DNA of 64,000 nucleotides from M3007 sp037445225 (GTDB taxonomy: Bacteria > Bacteroidota > Bacteroidia > Chitinophagales > Saprospiraceae). The DNA is taken from assembly GCA_037445225.1 (NCBI GenBank), contig JBBIKW010000007.1:1-64000 (forward strand). The letters are read 5' to 3'. Position numbers and translations under genes: made by a program. Below the pieces are notes generated by a model that saw only the letters and a program-made list of their open reading frames with translations, searched no databases and was not told the DNA's origin. Of the stretch, positions 39,201 through 47,800 are shown one piece after another (positions within the stretch are counted from its first letter, which is position 1; each line of letters starts with the position of its first letter).

Positions 39201-39675
39201 AAGAGCGCGTGCTAGTGAAGTGCTTCCGAGCGACAAAGTACTCGCCGTCGGGCATCCAGGCTGGGTTGTTAAGCAGGCGAAATGTCTCCTTTGTCACCTG
39301 ACGGGCGTCTGTGCCGTCGGCATTCATCACCCAGATATTATCGCCGCCGCCGGCATCCGACGTGAACAGGATGCGGCGACCGTCGGGCGAAAACCGCGGC
39401 TGCACCTCCCATGCCAAGCCGGAGCGCAGGCAGCGCGCCTCGCCGCCCTCTATCGGCACGGCATAGATGTCGCTCAAAAGGTCAAAGACAACCATCCTCC
39501 CGTCCGGGCTCACATCCACGTTCATCCAAGTACCCTCCGAAACGACAAAAGACACCTCCGACGTGGGTATCCCTTCGGGAGCGCTAACGTCCCAATTCTT
39601 TTTGTCGCTTTGAGCAGCCAAAGGAGCCATCCATCCGTTGCACAGCAGGAGCCAAGCAGCAATTATCTGTCGCAT
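36289..39675 (-). CDS. WD40-like (PD40) propeller plus amidohydrolase fusion
   Basis: A 1,128-residue secreted hydrolase. The ATG at 39675 opens a signal peptide (MRQIIAAWLLLCNGW to LAAQ); the frame extends to 39750. The first two thirds carry TolB/tricorn-type propeller blades with recurring SPDGR-like motifs. The last 400 residues are an amidohydrolase domain: HAH metal motif in FVDVHAHSG, later His in HTGVEH, and GSHGQLQGLGAHWELW near the C-terminal active site. The domain end LVPGKLADLIVLDKNP is typical. Such fusions are annotated as peptidase-like amidohydrolases of unknown substrate. The C-terminal tail CHEAKCVCGQ is Cys-rich and unusual. Confidence 0.92.
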   Translation of the reverse strand: MRQIIAAWLLLCNGWMAPLAAQSDKKNWDVSAPEGIPTSEVSFVVSEGTWMNVDVSPDGRMVVFDLLSDIYAVPIEGGEARCLRSGLAWEVQPRFSPDGRRILFTSDAGGGDNIWVMNADGTDARQVTKETFRLLNNPAWMPDGEYFVARKHFTSTRSLGAGEIWLYHISGGEGVPLTKRKNDQQDVNEPSVSPDGRYVYFSEDMYGGGFFQYNKDPQKQIFAVRRYDRQTGKVETVTGGSGGACRPQISPDGQWLAFVRRVDVRSVLFVRHLGTGKEYSLYDQLDKDQQEAWTIFGVYPGFAWMPIAEGSSARSLVFWAGGKIRRIDFDLKDLSASRPRVAAREIPFRCAVTARVAETLRFEIPAFEPQLTARAIRQAVTSPDGKLLVFNAAGKLYAKELPQGTPRLLVQHPYGRCLFVDAEVDNPDMLEFEPDFSPDGQKVAFVTWNDVYGGVLWQMHLSDGRLEQVPIRGGIFRTPRYSPDGQRIVFRFQNGDDELGLAKVERPGVYWIDLSHPEQLHFVTDEGEYPRFSPDGTRIYVQTGGYLFGALDKKLLSFDLNGQDRRELFKSKYVNQWVPSPDGRWLAFTELHKAYVCAWPQVGQTIDLSAETKAIPVSLVATDAGYHLHWSADSKKIHYTLGDEYFTIDLTERFTFLPGAPDSLPPLPANGQKIGLVLQSDMPQGFIVLENARIITMEGDRVIENGAVVVEGNRLAFVGTMAALRKDAALQKKLRTAAVRRFNCRGKTILPGFVDVHAHSGNFRYGLNPQKQWEYWANLAYGVTTMHDPSVNSEMAFSNAEMLRTGRMVGPRLFSTGTILYGADGDFKAPINSLDDARSALRRTKAWGAFLVKSYNQPRRDQRQQVIAAARELGMLVVPEGGSFFFHNLTQVVDGHTGVEHNLPVAPIYDDVLQLWRRTQAHNTPTLIVCYGAVNGEYYFYQKEDIWKKERLLRFTPRHILYERARHRTMIPEEEYQNGHILASRQLKKMLDAGIPINLGSHGQLQGLGAHWELWMFVQGGMTPMEALRCATLHGARYLGMGRDLGSLVPGKLADLIVLDKNPLENIRYTEHIHYTMVNGRLYDAETLEELAPTPRKRDPFWFEMPGSDLNGAGILHTCHEAKCVCGQ

Positions 39676-39747
39676 AGCAGGAGCGGTTATGTATTTGGTA
39701 GTAGCGGCATTCCAAACCGACGCCGCCAGCGGTTCATTCCAACGGGC

Positions 39748-39755
39748 CAAAGATA
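39748..39755 (-). promoter_or_regulatory. Candidate -7 element for the amidohydrolase fusion gene
   Basis: Minus-strand TATCTTTG, exact TAnnTTTG, about 70 bases upstream of the ATG at 39675, which supports that start over the longer frame. On the plus strand TATCTTCG (39808-39815) is a one-mismatch candidate for the divergent PhoD-type gene. Confidence 0.4.
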
Positions 39756-39851
39756 CGAGGGTGTCGCTTTACACAGATTTATTCTCGTGTTCCCTGTGCC
39801 TTACCGCTATCTTCGCCCCTAAAAACAGCAGCAGTGCTGCGCCATAGTGCC

Positions 39852-41213
39852 ATGCCAACGATCCTTCGCTCTTGCCTTTTTGCCCTCGTCGTAGCTGAGG
39901 GCACTCCTTTTATCGCCAACCCTCTATTTGCCCAACATCCGCTCCTGCAATCCGGCCCCATGTTAGGTTATGTGGAAATGAAGGAAGTCCTGTTGTGGGT
40001 ACAGACGAAACAGGCAGCCGAGGTGTATTTTGCCTATTGGGACAAGGACGCTCCTCAGGATACTTTTCGCACCGACCCGGTGGTCACTCAAAAGCAGACG
40101 GCATACACAGCTAAATGTATTGCCGACCGCGTCGAACCGGGTAGAAGTTACGCCTATCAGCTGTACATCAACGGCGACCCCGTCGCCCTGCCCTACCCTA
40201 CGGAGTTTACTACCCAGCCCTTGTGGCGCTGGCGCACCGACCCGCCCGAATTCACCGTAGCTGCCGGCAGCTGCTCGTATATCAACGAGCCGCGCTACGA
40301 CCGCCCTGGGCGCCCATATGGCAGCAACTATCAGATCTTCACCAGCATCGCGCAAAAGAAGCCGACCCTCATGCTCTGGTTGGGCGACAACTTCTACTTG
40401 CGCGAAGCCGACTGGTATACGCGCACCGGCATCCTCCACCGCTATACGCACGACCGCTCGCTGCCCGAACTCCAACCGCTGCTGGCCGCTACCCACCACT
40501 ACGCCATCTGGGACGACCACGACTTCGGCCCCAACGACAGCGACGGCTCTTGGATACACAAAGACATTACCTGGGAAGCCTTTCAAGCATTTTGGGGAAA
40601 CCCCACCTTCGGCATTCCCGGTCAGAAGGGCTGCACCACCCATTTCCAATACGCCGACATCGACTTCTTCCTGTTGGACAATCGCTACTTTCGCACGGCG
40701 AACGACTGCAAGACGTGTCCCTGCACGGTGCTGGGCAAGGAGCAGCGCGAATGGCTGTACAACGCCTTGAGCGCCAGCCTTGCTCCTTACAAAGTCATAG
40801 CGATGGGCGGACAATTTTTGAACACCTACGCCGGGTACGAGACGTACATCAACCTATGCGCTTCGGAACGCGATAGCCTGTTGGCGTTTATCGAGCGCGA
40901 AAACCTTCGAGGCATCCTCTTCCTCACGGGCGATCGGCATCACGGCGAGCTGAGCGCCTACCAAAACGCCCGCGGCAACTGGATATACGAGCTCACCACT
41001 TCGCCGCTCACCTCGGGCGTGAATACGGGTGCGGCGCGCGAAGACAACAAGAACCGCGTCGACGGCACGCTGGTCACCCAACACAACTTTGCCCTATTGC
41101 GTTTTAGCGGCCCGCGCTCGCAGCGCCAAGTGGAGATGCAGCTGTTGGACAGCGACGGCAACGTCCTTTGGAAAAGAACGATACTGCCCAACGGGGCTCT
41201 TGCACAAGATTAG
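39852..41213 (+). CDS. PhoD-type alkaline phosphatase family protein
   Basis: A 453-residue exported metallophosphatase. A signal peptide follows the ATG at 39852 (MPTILRSCLFALVV, ending FAQ); the frame itself begins at a GTG at 39834. The PhoD-like core is visible as MLWLGDNFY, IWDDHDFGPNDSD and LTGDRHHGE, which supply metal-binding Asp, Asn and His residues. PhoD enzymes are phosphodiesterases/phosphomonoesterases acting in the periplasm or outside. A Cys-rich loop (CKTCPC) is present. It is followed by gpsA after 20 bases, so the two are probably co-transcribed, linking phosphate or glycerophosphodiester scavenging with glycerol-3-phosphate synthesis. Confidence 0.91.
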   Translation: MPTILRSCLFALVVAEGTPFIANPLFAQHPLLQSGPMLGYVEMKEVLLWVQTKQAAEVYFAYWDKDAPQDTFRTDPVVTQKQTAYTAKCIADRVEPGRSYAYQLYINGDPVALPYPTEFTTQPLWRWRTDPPEFTVAAGSCSYINEPRYDRPGRPYGSNYQIFTSIAQKKPTLMLWLGDNFYLREADWYTRTGILHRYTHDRSLPELQPLLAATHHYAIWDDHDFGPNDSDGSWIHKDITWEAFQAFWGNPTFGIPGQKGCTTHFQYADIDFFLLDNRYFRTANDCKTCPCTVLGKEQREWLYNALSASLAPYKVIAMGGQFLNTYAGYETYINLCASERDSLLAFIERENLRGILFLTGDRHHGELSAYQNARGNWIYELTTSPLTSGVNTGAAREDNKNRVDGTLVTQHNFALLRFSGPRSQRQVEMQLLDSDGNVLWKRTILPNGALAQD

Positions 41214-41233
41214 ACCCGACAACTGCTGAATTC

Positions 41234-42286
41234 ATGGAAAGCGATACCCAACCCGTCGGCGTCATCGGGGCGGGCTCTTTTGGCACCGCCATAGCCAATC
41301 TGCTGGCCAACAACCGCGAGGTGCTGTTGTACAGCCGCAGCGCGGACAAGGTTAACCATATTAATCGATGGCACGAGAACGCCGGCGTAGCATTGGCCGA
41401 GCGCGTACACGCCACCGACGACGCGGAGGAGCTGGCCGCGCGCTGTACGATTGTGTTCCCAGTGGTGCCCTCGGCCGGCTTTCGAGAAATGATGCGCACC
41501 TTTGGCCCCTTCCTTAAGCCCCACCATATCGTCATCCACGGCACGAAGGGCTTCGACCTGTTGGATCCTTTTCGGGAGGAAGAGCTCGACCAACCCGGCG
41601 TATCGCTCTCGCGCACCCATGTGCGCACGATGAGCGAGGTCATCTTAGAGGAAAGCAGCGCCGTACGGGTAGGCTGTATTGCTGGGCCCAACTTGGCGCG
41701 CGAGATCTTGGACGGCAAGCCCTCCGCCGCCGTCATCGCCAGCCGCTTCCGCGAGGTCATCCAAGCCGGGCAGGCGGTCTTGAGCTGCCATCAATTTCGC
41801 GTCTTCGGCACCTACGACCTGCTCGGCGCCGAGTTGGCCGGTGCCTTCAAAAACATCATCGCCTTAGGCTCCGGCATCTTAGATGGCTACGGGTTGGGGC
41901 GAAATATACAGGGGTTGCTCATCGCTCGAGGGTTAGCCGAAATGGTTAACCTCGGCAAAGCTCTGGGAACCTCTAGCCAAGCATTTGTAGGAGTGGCGGG
42001 TATTGGCGACTTAGTGACCACCGCGACCAGCCCCGACAGCCGAAACTACCAGTTTGGCCTCCGACTGGCGCGCGGAGAGGATGTGGAGCACATCCGAAGC
42101 ACTTTAGCCGAACCTGCAGAGGGCGTGCGCACTTTGCGGGTCGCGCGTCAGCTGGTGCGCCAATATCGCCTCCATTCGCCCATCATCGAAACGCTGCACT
42201 CAGTGGTCTTCGAGCGCTATCCCATCCCTCGGGCCATCGAGTACCTCATGTCTTACCCGTACTCGGTGGATGTAGACTTCCTGTGA
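41234..42286 (+). CDS. gpsA: Glycerol-3-phosphate dehydrogenase [NAD(P)+] GpsA
   Basis: A 350-residue cytoplasmic enzyme making sn-glycerol-3-phosphate from dihydroxyacetone phosphate for phospholipid synthesis. The Rossmann motif VGVIGAGSFGTA, the HGTKG segment, GPNLAREI and the catalytic Lys region LAGAFKNIIALGSG are present. The ATG at 41234 is the family start; the longer frame begins inside the upstream gene. It converges with the DUF1800 gene, with only 14 bases between stops. Confidence 0.95.
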   Translation: MESDTQPVGVIGAGSFGTAIANLLANNREVLLYSRSADKVNHINRWHENAGVALAERVHATDDAEELAARCTIVFPVVPSAGFREMMRTFGPFLKPHHIVIHGTKGFDLLDPFREEELDQPGVSLSRTHVRTMSEVILEESSAVRVGCIAGPNLAREILDGKPSAAVIASRFREVIQAGQAVLSCHQFRVFGTYDLLGAELAGAFKNIIALGSGILDGYGLGRNIQGLLIARGLAEMVNLGKALGTSSQAFVGVAGIGDLVTTATSPDSRNYQFGLRLARGEDVEHIRSTLAEPAEGVRTLRVARQLVRQYRLHSPIIETLHSVVFERYPIPRAIEYLMSYPYSVDVDFL

Positions 42287-42300
42287 GCGACAGCCCGACG

Positions 42301-43800
42301 TCACATGAGTTGAAATTCCGGCTGGCGAGCCAAATAGCGCAGGAGCTGGAGGACTTGATAGGGCGCTTCATCCCAGTCGAGGTTCCAAGAGCCGTCGAGG
42401 TAGTATCCTTCAGGGATGCCGCTTTTGAAGGCATCGACGGCGGCATTGAAGTGGATGGGGTCGAGCGGGATGCCGCAAAAGAAGGCAATAAGGGCCTCTG
42501 TAATCGCTTGAGGATCGCTGCTGTTGTTGGTCAAGCCCTTAGCCAACGCCCGCAGCTGCTGGCGCACGTGCTCGTTTTTGCCGATAAGTACCGTGAGCAG
42601 TTCGGTAAACTTCCAACGGTTAGCCAGCGTGCTCTCATTGAGCCAAGCGCGGTGTCCGGGCCAGCCCGCCACATTGGGCGGATCGAACAGGGTTTGCCCC
42701 AGTTTGTCTAACCAAAAAGCGACGTCGTCCCACCATGCCGGCTCTACATGTTCGGCAGCGCGCACGCCGCACATTTTCAACATTCCTATCAGCAGGTCTA
42801 AGGGGCTTTTGATCTGCACGTGAAAGAAGCGCTCCTCAAAGAAGTGTTCGCTCTTGAGCAGTTGCCTCAGCACAGGCAGCAGCTCCCAGTCGCTGTACTG
42901 AAACGTCTCGGCCAGCCCAGCCACCACCGCGGGATCGGGATCGCGCGCCACCAAATGTCGGTACAGCTTGGTCGAGATGAATTCAGCTACCTGTTTGGGG
43001 CGCTGCTGAAAGATGAGCAGGTGGGCTTGGTCGAAGTCGAAGTTGCCGGTAGCGCCCAAGATGGTTTTCACGCCCCAGTCGTGCTTGGTGGGGTCAAAAT
43101 AGTGCGGCGTGCAGTCGTTGAAGGAGGCGCGCCAACCCGTCAGCGCGCGAGACATCTCCACCACATCCATCTGGGTGTAACCGTTACCCTCGCCTAGCGT
43201 GAACAGCTCCATCAGCTCGCGGGCGTAGTTTTCGTTGGGGTTGCCCGTTTCGTTGACGTTGCCGTTAAGAAACACCAACATGGCGGGGTTTTTGCCCATC
43301 TCGAGCACAAACTCCTTGAAGTTGCCCAGCGCTAATCGGTGGAGCAACTCGTAGTATTTCCACGTGTAGGCGTTACAGCCGACGATGTAGATCTTCGTGA
43401 CGAAGTGGTTGAGCCAAAAATGGGCCATCTTAGCCCGCACGCCCTCGTCGAGCATTTCCGACAGCCAGCGGTGCCGCAGATAGCGGCGGTGCTCTTCGAC
43501 TTTGGCAAAGCTCCCCGCATAGTCCGCCGTAGTCCAGTTGCTCCAGTCCTCCGGTTGTGGTGGGTGAGGCGGAGGCAGTGCTGCGGCCGCATCGAGGAGC
43601 TGATCGACCAGGTCTGAGGGCGCCATGCTGAGCGCTTGCTGCAGTTCGGCATACGAGGGGCCGAAGCCTAAGCGCCGATACAAGTGCGCTACACGCTGGA
43701 GGTTCCAGGGCTTATCTGCAGAGGGCTCGTAGGGCTGTAGGGGCGCCACTGCAGTAGGAGCTGCTGCGCGTTTAGGAGAGGGCTCTAGTGCGTTTGGCAT
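42301..43800 (-). CDS. DUF1800 domain protein
   Basis: A 499-residue DUF1800 protein. Recognisable family features are LYRRLGFGPSYAEL near the N-terminus, the helical middle with HFWLNHFV, NENYARELMELFTLG, and FDPPNVAGWPGHRAWLN near the C-terminus. The biochemical role of DUF1800 is unknown. In many Bacteroidota and Planctomycetota it precedes a DUF1501 gene, but here the next gene downstream is gpsA on the other strand, so the usual partner is missing. There is no signal peptide; the N-terminus is Pro/Ala-rich. A -7 element lies 35 bases upstream. Confidence 0.93.
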   Translation of the reverse strand: MPNALEPSPKRAAAPTAVAPLQPYEPSADKPWNLQRVAHLYRRLGFGPSYAELQQALSMAPSDLVDQLLDAAAALPPPHPPQPEDWSNWTTADYAGSFAKVEEHRRYLRHRWLSEMLDEGVRAKMAHFWLNHFVTKIYIVGCNAYTWKYYELLHRLALGNFKEFVLEMGKNPAMLVFLNGNVNETGNPNENYARELMELFTLGEGNGYTQMDVVEMSRALTGWRASFNDCTPHYFDPTKHDWGVKTILGATGNFDFDQAHLLIFQQRPKQVAEFISTKLYRHLVARDPDPAVVAGLAETFQYSDWELLPVLRQLLKSEHFFEERFFHVQIKSPLDLLIGMLKMCGVRAAEHVEPAWWDDVAFWLDKLGQTLFDPPNVAGWPGHRAWLNESTLANRWKFTELLTVLIGKNEHVRQQLRALAKGLTNNSSDPQAITEALIAFFCGIPLDPIHFNAAVDAFKSGIPEGYYLDGSWNLDWDEAPYQVLQLLRYLARQPEFQLM

Positions 43801-43834
43801 GGCGTCAAAGTTGCGGTTTAGAGGATGTTGGAAA

Positions 43835-43842
43835 CAAAGATA
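43835..43842 (-). promoter_or_regulatory. Candidate -7 element for the DUF1800 gene
   Basis: Minus-strand TATCTTTG matches TAnnTTTG exactly, giving a predicted transcript start about 30 bases before the ATG at 43800. No -33 TTTG is apparent. Confidence 0.4.
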
Positions 43843-43877
43843 GCGCCTTTGGAGCGCGCGAGGTTGTGCAATAACGG

Positions 43878-45254
43878 TTAATGTCCGCTCCCATACGCAT
43901 TTGGCGCCACGCGCTTTGTGGCTCGAGGTGCCGAAGCACTCTTCGCAAACAGGGGCGATAATCTATCCAAGATGGCAGCGCGCAGTTGCACTAGATGAGC
44001 CCATTGGTCGGCGTGCCGGCGCCGCCACCGCCGAGCGCGCTCTGCTCCCCACTCCTCCTGGAGCAAGTCGCTGTAGCGCTCGACGAAAATGCCCGACGCT
44101 ACCCAAAGGGCGGGCAAGGACAACGCTGCCCCAACAGGAAGGCCGCCCCACCGAGCCAGCTGAAAAAGGGCCCAACCGTATAGGGGGAACACGAAGAACC
44201 CAGCTACCAGCATCACCGTAGTATTATAGCCTACGTACAGGCGAAGCCGACGCCGCAGCCAATAGGGAATGAAGCAAGGCAGGAACCAGAGGGCGCAACC
44301 TAAGGCAAAGAGCGGGCCTCCCAAAAGCAGGCCAGTACGCCGCCACAGCTGCTCTGAGTGCCGGCGCGAGCGGAGCGCACGGTCGGATAAGGCGGCCCGC
44401 TGCAACAGCTGGCGGTAGCGGAGCGTCTGATGTACCAGTTCGGCATCGCCCAAACACGCGCGTGCCAATTGGCGCGAGCGCTCGAAAGCTGCCGCTTGGG
44501 GTAAGGGGTGTTCGTTCTGCGACATCTCCTCCCACATCCCCAACGCTTGCTCGCCGGTCTCGTCCACGGCGTGGATGGTTAGGCGTCTCACCTGTTCCTC
44601 CAAGTGTTGCGTGAGTGCCTCAATAGCCGCAGCGGGCGCCTCCTCCCACGCCTTTCGCCAGTCGGCAACGCGCACAGCGGGGCCCGCGCAAATCACGACA
44701 TCGCCTCGAAAGCGCTCCGGCATCGAATACGATAGGCCAATGGGTATGATTTTGACGTCCAGCTGCCAGCGGTTTCGCGCTTCGGCTCCCAAAGCAATGC
44801 GCGCCGTACCAGTTTTAAACGGACGCACGAAGCGGTTCATCCAGCTGACGCCTTCTGGCGCGATGAAAAGCACGCCGCCGCGCTCCAAGTGCCGAAAGCA
44901 AGCTTCAAAAGCATCGGTGTTGTCGCGCACTTCGCCCGGCAACAGGTCTTCCGCCCGCATCACCGGTATGCAGAAGAAGCGCGTCAAGAGCCAGCGGCTT
45001 ATCGGGTGGCGAAACAGGCCGTAGTTGGCCAAGAAAAACATCTCTTGACAGATCTCTGCCGCCGGGTTAAGCACATCCATAAGCGTGCTGGGATGATTAA
45101 CCACCACAATGGCGGGTCCATCAAAACGCAGGTGCTCTCGCCCCAACACCAGGCGGCGGCGGTAGATCACCTGCAGGCCGAGCCGCACCACCCAGCGCAG
45201 CGCGTTGTAGATGAGGCGCGGGAAGAAAGGAACCGGAGCGTTTCGGCAAGCCAT
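43878..45254 (-). CDS. PlsC-type 1-acyl-glycerol-3-phosphate acyltransferase
   Basis: A 458-residue membrane acyltransferase. The active-site box is VVNHPSTLMD, an H-x5-D form as seen in the NHPNSFLD subgroup common in Bacteroidota, and the substrate box is FIAPEGVSW in place of the usual FPEGTRS. The C-terminal third has several hydrophobic segments (about 300-420), unlike the short classical PlsC. The ATG at 45254 starts at MACRNAPVPFF; the frame extends upstream into the reductase gene. It is the last gene of the FMO-reductase-acyltransferase operon. Exact lipid substrate unknown. Confidence 0.88.
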   Translation of the reverse strand: MACRNAPVPFFPRLIYNALRWVVRLGLQVIYRRRLVLGREHLRFDGPAIVVVNHPSTLMDVLNPAAEICQEMFFLANYGLFRHPISRWLLTRFFCIPVMRAEDLLPGEVRDNTDAFEACFRHLERGGVLFIAPEGVSWMNRFVRPFKTGTARIALGAEARNRWQLDVKIIPIGLSYSMPERFRGDVVICAGPAVRVADWRKAWEEAPAAAIEALTQHLEEQVRRLTIHAVDETGEQALGMWEEMSQNEHPLPQAAAFERSRQLARACLGDAELVHQTLRYRQLLQRAALSDRALRSRRHSEQLWRRTGLLLGGPLFALGCALWFLPCFIPYWLRRRLRLYVGYNTTVMLVAGFFVFPLYGWALFQLARWGGLPVGAALSLPALWVASGIFVERYSDLLQEEWGAERARRWRRRHADQWAHLVQLRAAILDRLSPLFAKSASAPRATKRVAPNAYGSGH

Positions 45255-45294
45255 AGTTGCAAAGATCGGGCAAAGGAAGGGAGAAATCGCCAGC

Positions 45295-46359
45295 TCAAAG
45301 AGCCAGCTCCACTTCGTCGGTGGCGGCGTAGCCGATACAGGTGTTGATCCACGCGCCCGGCCCTTCGCGCCGCGTTTGCTCCACAAATTGGACGTCGACC
45401 GCTCCGCGCACGCACCGAGCCAAACACGACAGGCAGACGCCGCTCTTACAGGTGTAGGGCAAAGCGACGCCCTGGCGCAGCGCCGCGTCCAGGATGGTCT
45501 CGCCCTCGAAGGCCTCGAATACGGCGCGCCCACCCTCGCGAAAGGTGACAGCGATGCGATGGCGGCGCGCGGGGTTGGGCTGGCGCCGGCGTAGGCGCGG
45601 GTCGGGCGTAAATTGCTCTTGGTAGATGTGCCGGTCTGGGAAGCCGAGCGTGCGCAGGGTCATGCGCGCCATCCGCATCAGCGGAACAGGAGCGCACAAA
45701 AAGGTATGCAGCCCGCGGCGAGCAGCAGCGCCCGCCTTTCCGCCCAAGAAGTCCATTACATATTGCTCCAAGAGGCCGCCGTGCAGGTGGGCGTGCTCGG
45801 CATTGTTGCCGCCGCGCTCTCGGCTGAAAAAATACGTCACCCGAAAGCGCGCGGGCCATCGGAGCGCCCACGCGTCCAACTGTGCCTTAAACAGGGTGTG
45901 GGCGCTATCGCGGTTGGCATACAACAGTCGTATCGGCACATCGCTCCACTCTTCTTTTTGAAAGAGGAGTGCCTTGAGGTGGCTTAGTACTGGAGCAATG
46001 CCGCTGCCAGCCGCCACGTAGAGCAGGCGCTCCGGCTTTGTGCGCGGCAGCAAGAAGCGGCCTGCCGGCTCAGCCGAGACCAACGTATCGCCTTCGCGTA
46101 CCTGCTGAACGATCCAGCTGGAAAACACCCCGTTGGGAATGCGCCTAACCGCCAACAGAGAGTAAGAGTCTACCCCCGGGCAGCTGGCCAAGGAATAAGC
46201 GCGGCGCTCCTCGCCCAAGGGAAATGCGCGGATGATCGGCAGATACTGCCCCGGCAGATAGGTCGGCGCAGCGCCTTCTACCGCTTCCAACCGCAGCAAC
46301 ACGGCATCGGGCGTTTCCAGCCGCTTTTCGACGATGCGCCAAAGAATTCTGCTTTCCAT
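45295..46359 (-). CDS. FNR-type oxidoreductase with C-terminal 2Fe-2S ferredoxin domain
   Basis: A 354-residue PaaE/HmpA-like electron-transfer protein. The FAD domain has RRAYSLASCP, the NAD(P) domain has VAAGSGIAPVLSHLK, and the C-terminal plant-type ferredoxin domain carries Cys in CKSGVCLSCLARC with a fourth in INTCIGYA. It takes electrons from NAD(P)H and passes them to a partner oxygenase or desaturase. It starts 6 bases after the FMO stop and ends 40 bases before the acyltransferase start. Flavin monooxygenases normally need no reductase, so the true partner may lie elsewhere. Confidence 0.92.
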   Translation of the reverse strand: MESRILWRIVEKRLETPDAVLLRLEAVEGAAPTYLPGQYLPIIRAFPLGEERRAYSLASCPGVDSYSLLAVRRIPNGVFSSWIVQQVREGDTLVSAEPAGRFLLPRTKPERLLYVAAGSGIAPVLSHLKALLFQKEEWSDVPIRLLYANRDSAHTLFKAQLDAWALRWPARFRVTYFFSRERGGNNAEHAHLHGGLLEQYVMDFLGGKAGAAARRGLHTFLCAPVPLMRMARMTLRTLGFPDRHIYQEQFTPDPRLRRRQPNPARRHRIAVTFREGGRAVFEAFEGETILDAALRQGVALPYTCKSGVCLSCLARCVRGAVDVQFVEQTRREGPGAWINTCIGYAATDEVELAL

Positions 46360-46365
46360 AAAGCG

Positions 46366-47640
46366 TCAAAAACGGCCTTCTACTGCCCGCTGTAGGGTTT
46401 TTAAATACGGCAAAAAGTGCACTTCTAAAGCGTGGCGCGGGCGCCGAAGGAAGGACTTTTCGATGCGCTGCGCCTCGACATAGGCCTGCTGGCGCCAGTT
46501 GTCGGGCAGGTGCACGCGCCCCATCAGGATGCGAGCTACCAAGCACGCCTGCACCTCCGACAGCGGCCAAATACACCCCTGCGGTTGTACCAATCCGATG
46601 AAGAAAAGATTAGGATATTCTGGGTAGAACACCCTCAAATACAGCGGTATGGAGGTGGCGTCTTCCCAGCAGATCAATTCGCGCGAGAAAAAGGGAAAGT
46701 GGACGCGATAGCCCGTGGCAGCCACAACAGTGTCGTACTCCTCCGACGTGCCGTCAGCGAAGCCGATCCTGCGCCCAGCGACGCGCTCGATCGCCGGACG
46801 CGGATGCACCTTGCCGTGGCGGATCCTGTCCAACAGCTCGGAGTTGAGGGTTGGATGGGCCCGCGTAGGCGGAAAGTCGGGCTCCGGCAGGCCGTAGTCG
46901 CGGTATCGGCCGATTTGGATGCGCAGGCTTAGCCGCTGGAGGACATCTTGTAGCGGCCGCGGCAGTCGGTACATGGCAGCGGCAAAGGTGTCGGTGGGGC
47001 GCCCCATGAAAAACTTGGGAATGATGTACTGCGGAGTGCGCAGGCTCAGGTCTACCCGCTGGGCCACTCGACTGGCCTCTACAGCGCAATCGCAGCCCGA
47101 GTTGCCCGCGCCCACTACCAACACGCGCTGTCCCTCCACGGCGCGCACGTCTTTGAAGTCGTGAGCGTGGTAGTAACGCCCTTCAAAGGTATCGCGCCAC
47201 TCTGGATGCCGCGGCATCGAGTGGTGCCCGTTGGCTACCAGCAGAGCGTCGAACGTTGCCGCGCTGCCGTCCGACAGGCGCAAGTGCCACCGATGGCCCT
47301 CTGCCGGCACCGCCTGCACCACCTCGGTGCTGTAGCGTATGTACTTTTCCAAACCAAAATGGCGGGCATACGCCTCGAAATACGCCAACACTTGTCGGTG
47401 ACTAGGATAGTCCGGATAGTCTTCCGGCATCGGAAAGTCGCTGAACTGCGACATCTTTTTGCTGGAGATGAGGTGCGTAGTGGCCATCACGCTGCTGTGC
47501 CCTTCGCCCGCCGTAAACACCCAATTGCCGCCCAAGCGGTTGTTCTTTTCGAAACAAACCACGTCGGTCAAACCGGCTTCTACCAGCGCCTTAATAGCCG
47601 TAAGGCCAGAGCACCCCGCGCCGATGATTGCAATGCGCAT
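46366..47640 (-). CDS. Flavin-containing monooxygenase (FMO-like)
   Basis: A 424-residue FAD/NADPH monooxygenase. The first dinucleotide site IAIIGAGCSGLTAI is at the N-terminus, the FMO-type motif lies around FEGRYYHAHDFKDV, and the second dinucleotide site VLVVGAGNSGCD follows at about 175. The C-terminal Trp-rich region is typical. FMOs oxygenate soft N or S nucleophiles, for example trimethylamine, or act as Baeyer-Villiger enzymes. It is the first gene of a three-gene operon with a ferredoxin-type reductase and an acyltransferase, which hints at lipid or polar-head-group modification; that is inference. Confidence 0.9.
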   Translation of the reverse strand: MRIAIIGAGCSGLTAIKALVEAGLTDVVCFEKNNRLGGNWVFTAGEGHSSVMATTHLISSKKMSQFSDFPMPEDYPDYPSHRQVLAYFEAYARHFGLEKYIRYSTEVVQAVPAEGHRWHLRLSDGSAATFDALLVANGHHSMPRHPEWRDTFEGRYYHAHDFKDVRAVEGQRVLVVGAGNSGCDCAVEASRVAQRVDLSLRTPQYIIPKFFMGRPTDTFAAAMYRLPRPLQDVLQRLSLRIQIGRYRDYGLPEPDFPPTRAHPTLNSELLDRIRHGKVHPRPAIERVAGRRIGFADGTSEEYDTVVAATGYRVHFPFFSRELICWEDATSIPLYLRVFYPEYPNLFFIGLVQPQGCIWPLSEVQACLVARILMGRVHLPDNWRQQAYVEAQRIEKSFLRRPRHALEVHFLPYLKTLQRAVEGRF

Positions 47641-47800
47641 CGTCTAAATCGATATGTTGCATGTTTGTATGAGCAAATAAAGAGACAATGCGGCTAAAAA
47701 GTTGCATTGCTCTCGGGAAGAGCGCTAAGGCAGGCGCCTACCTGCCGAAAAAAGCGAGCCGATGGCGGTTGCCCTTGTTCAGAAGATGCATTTTTGCAGT

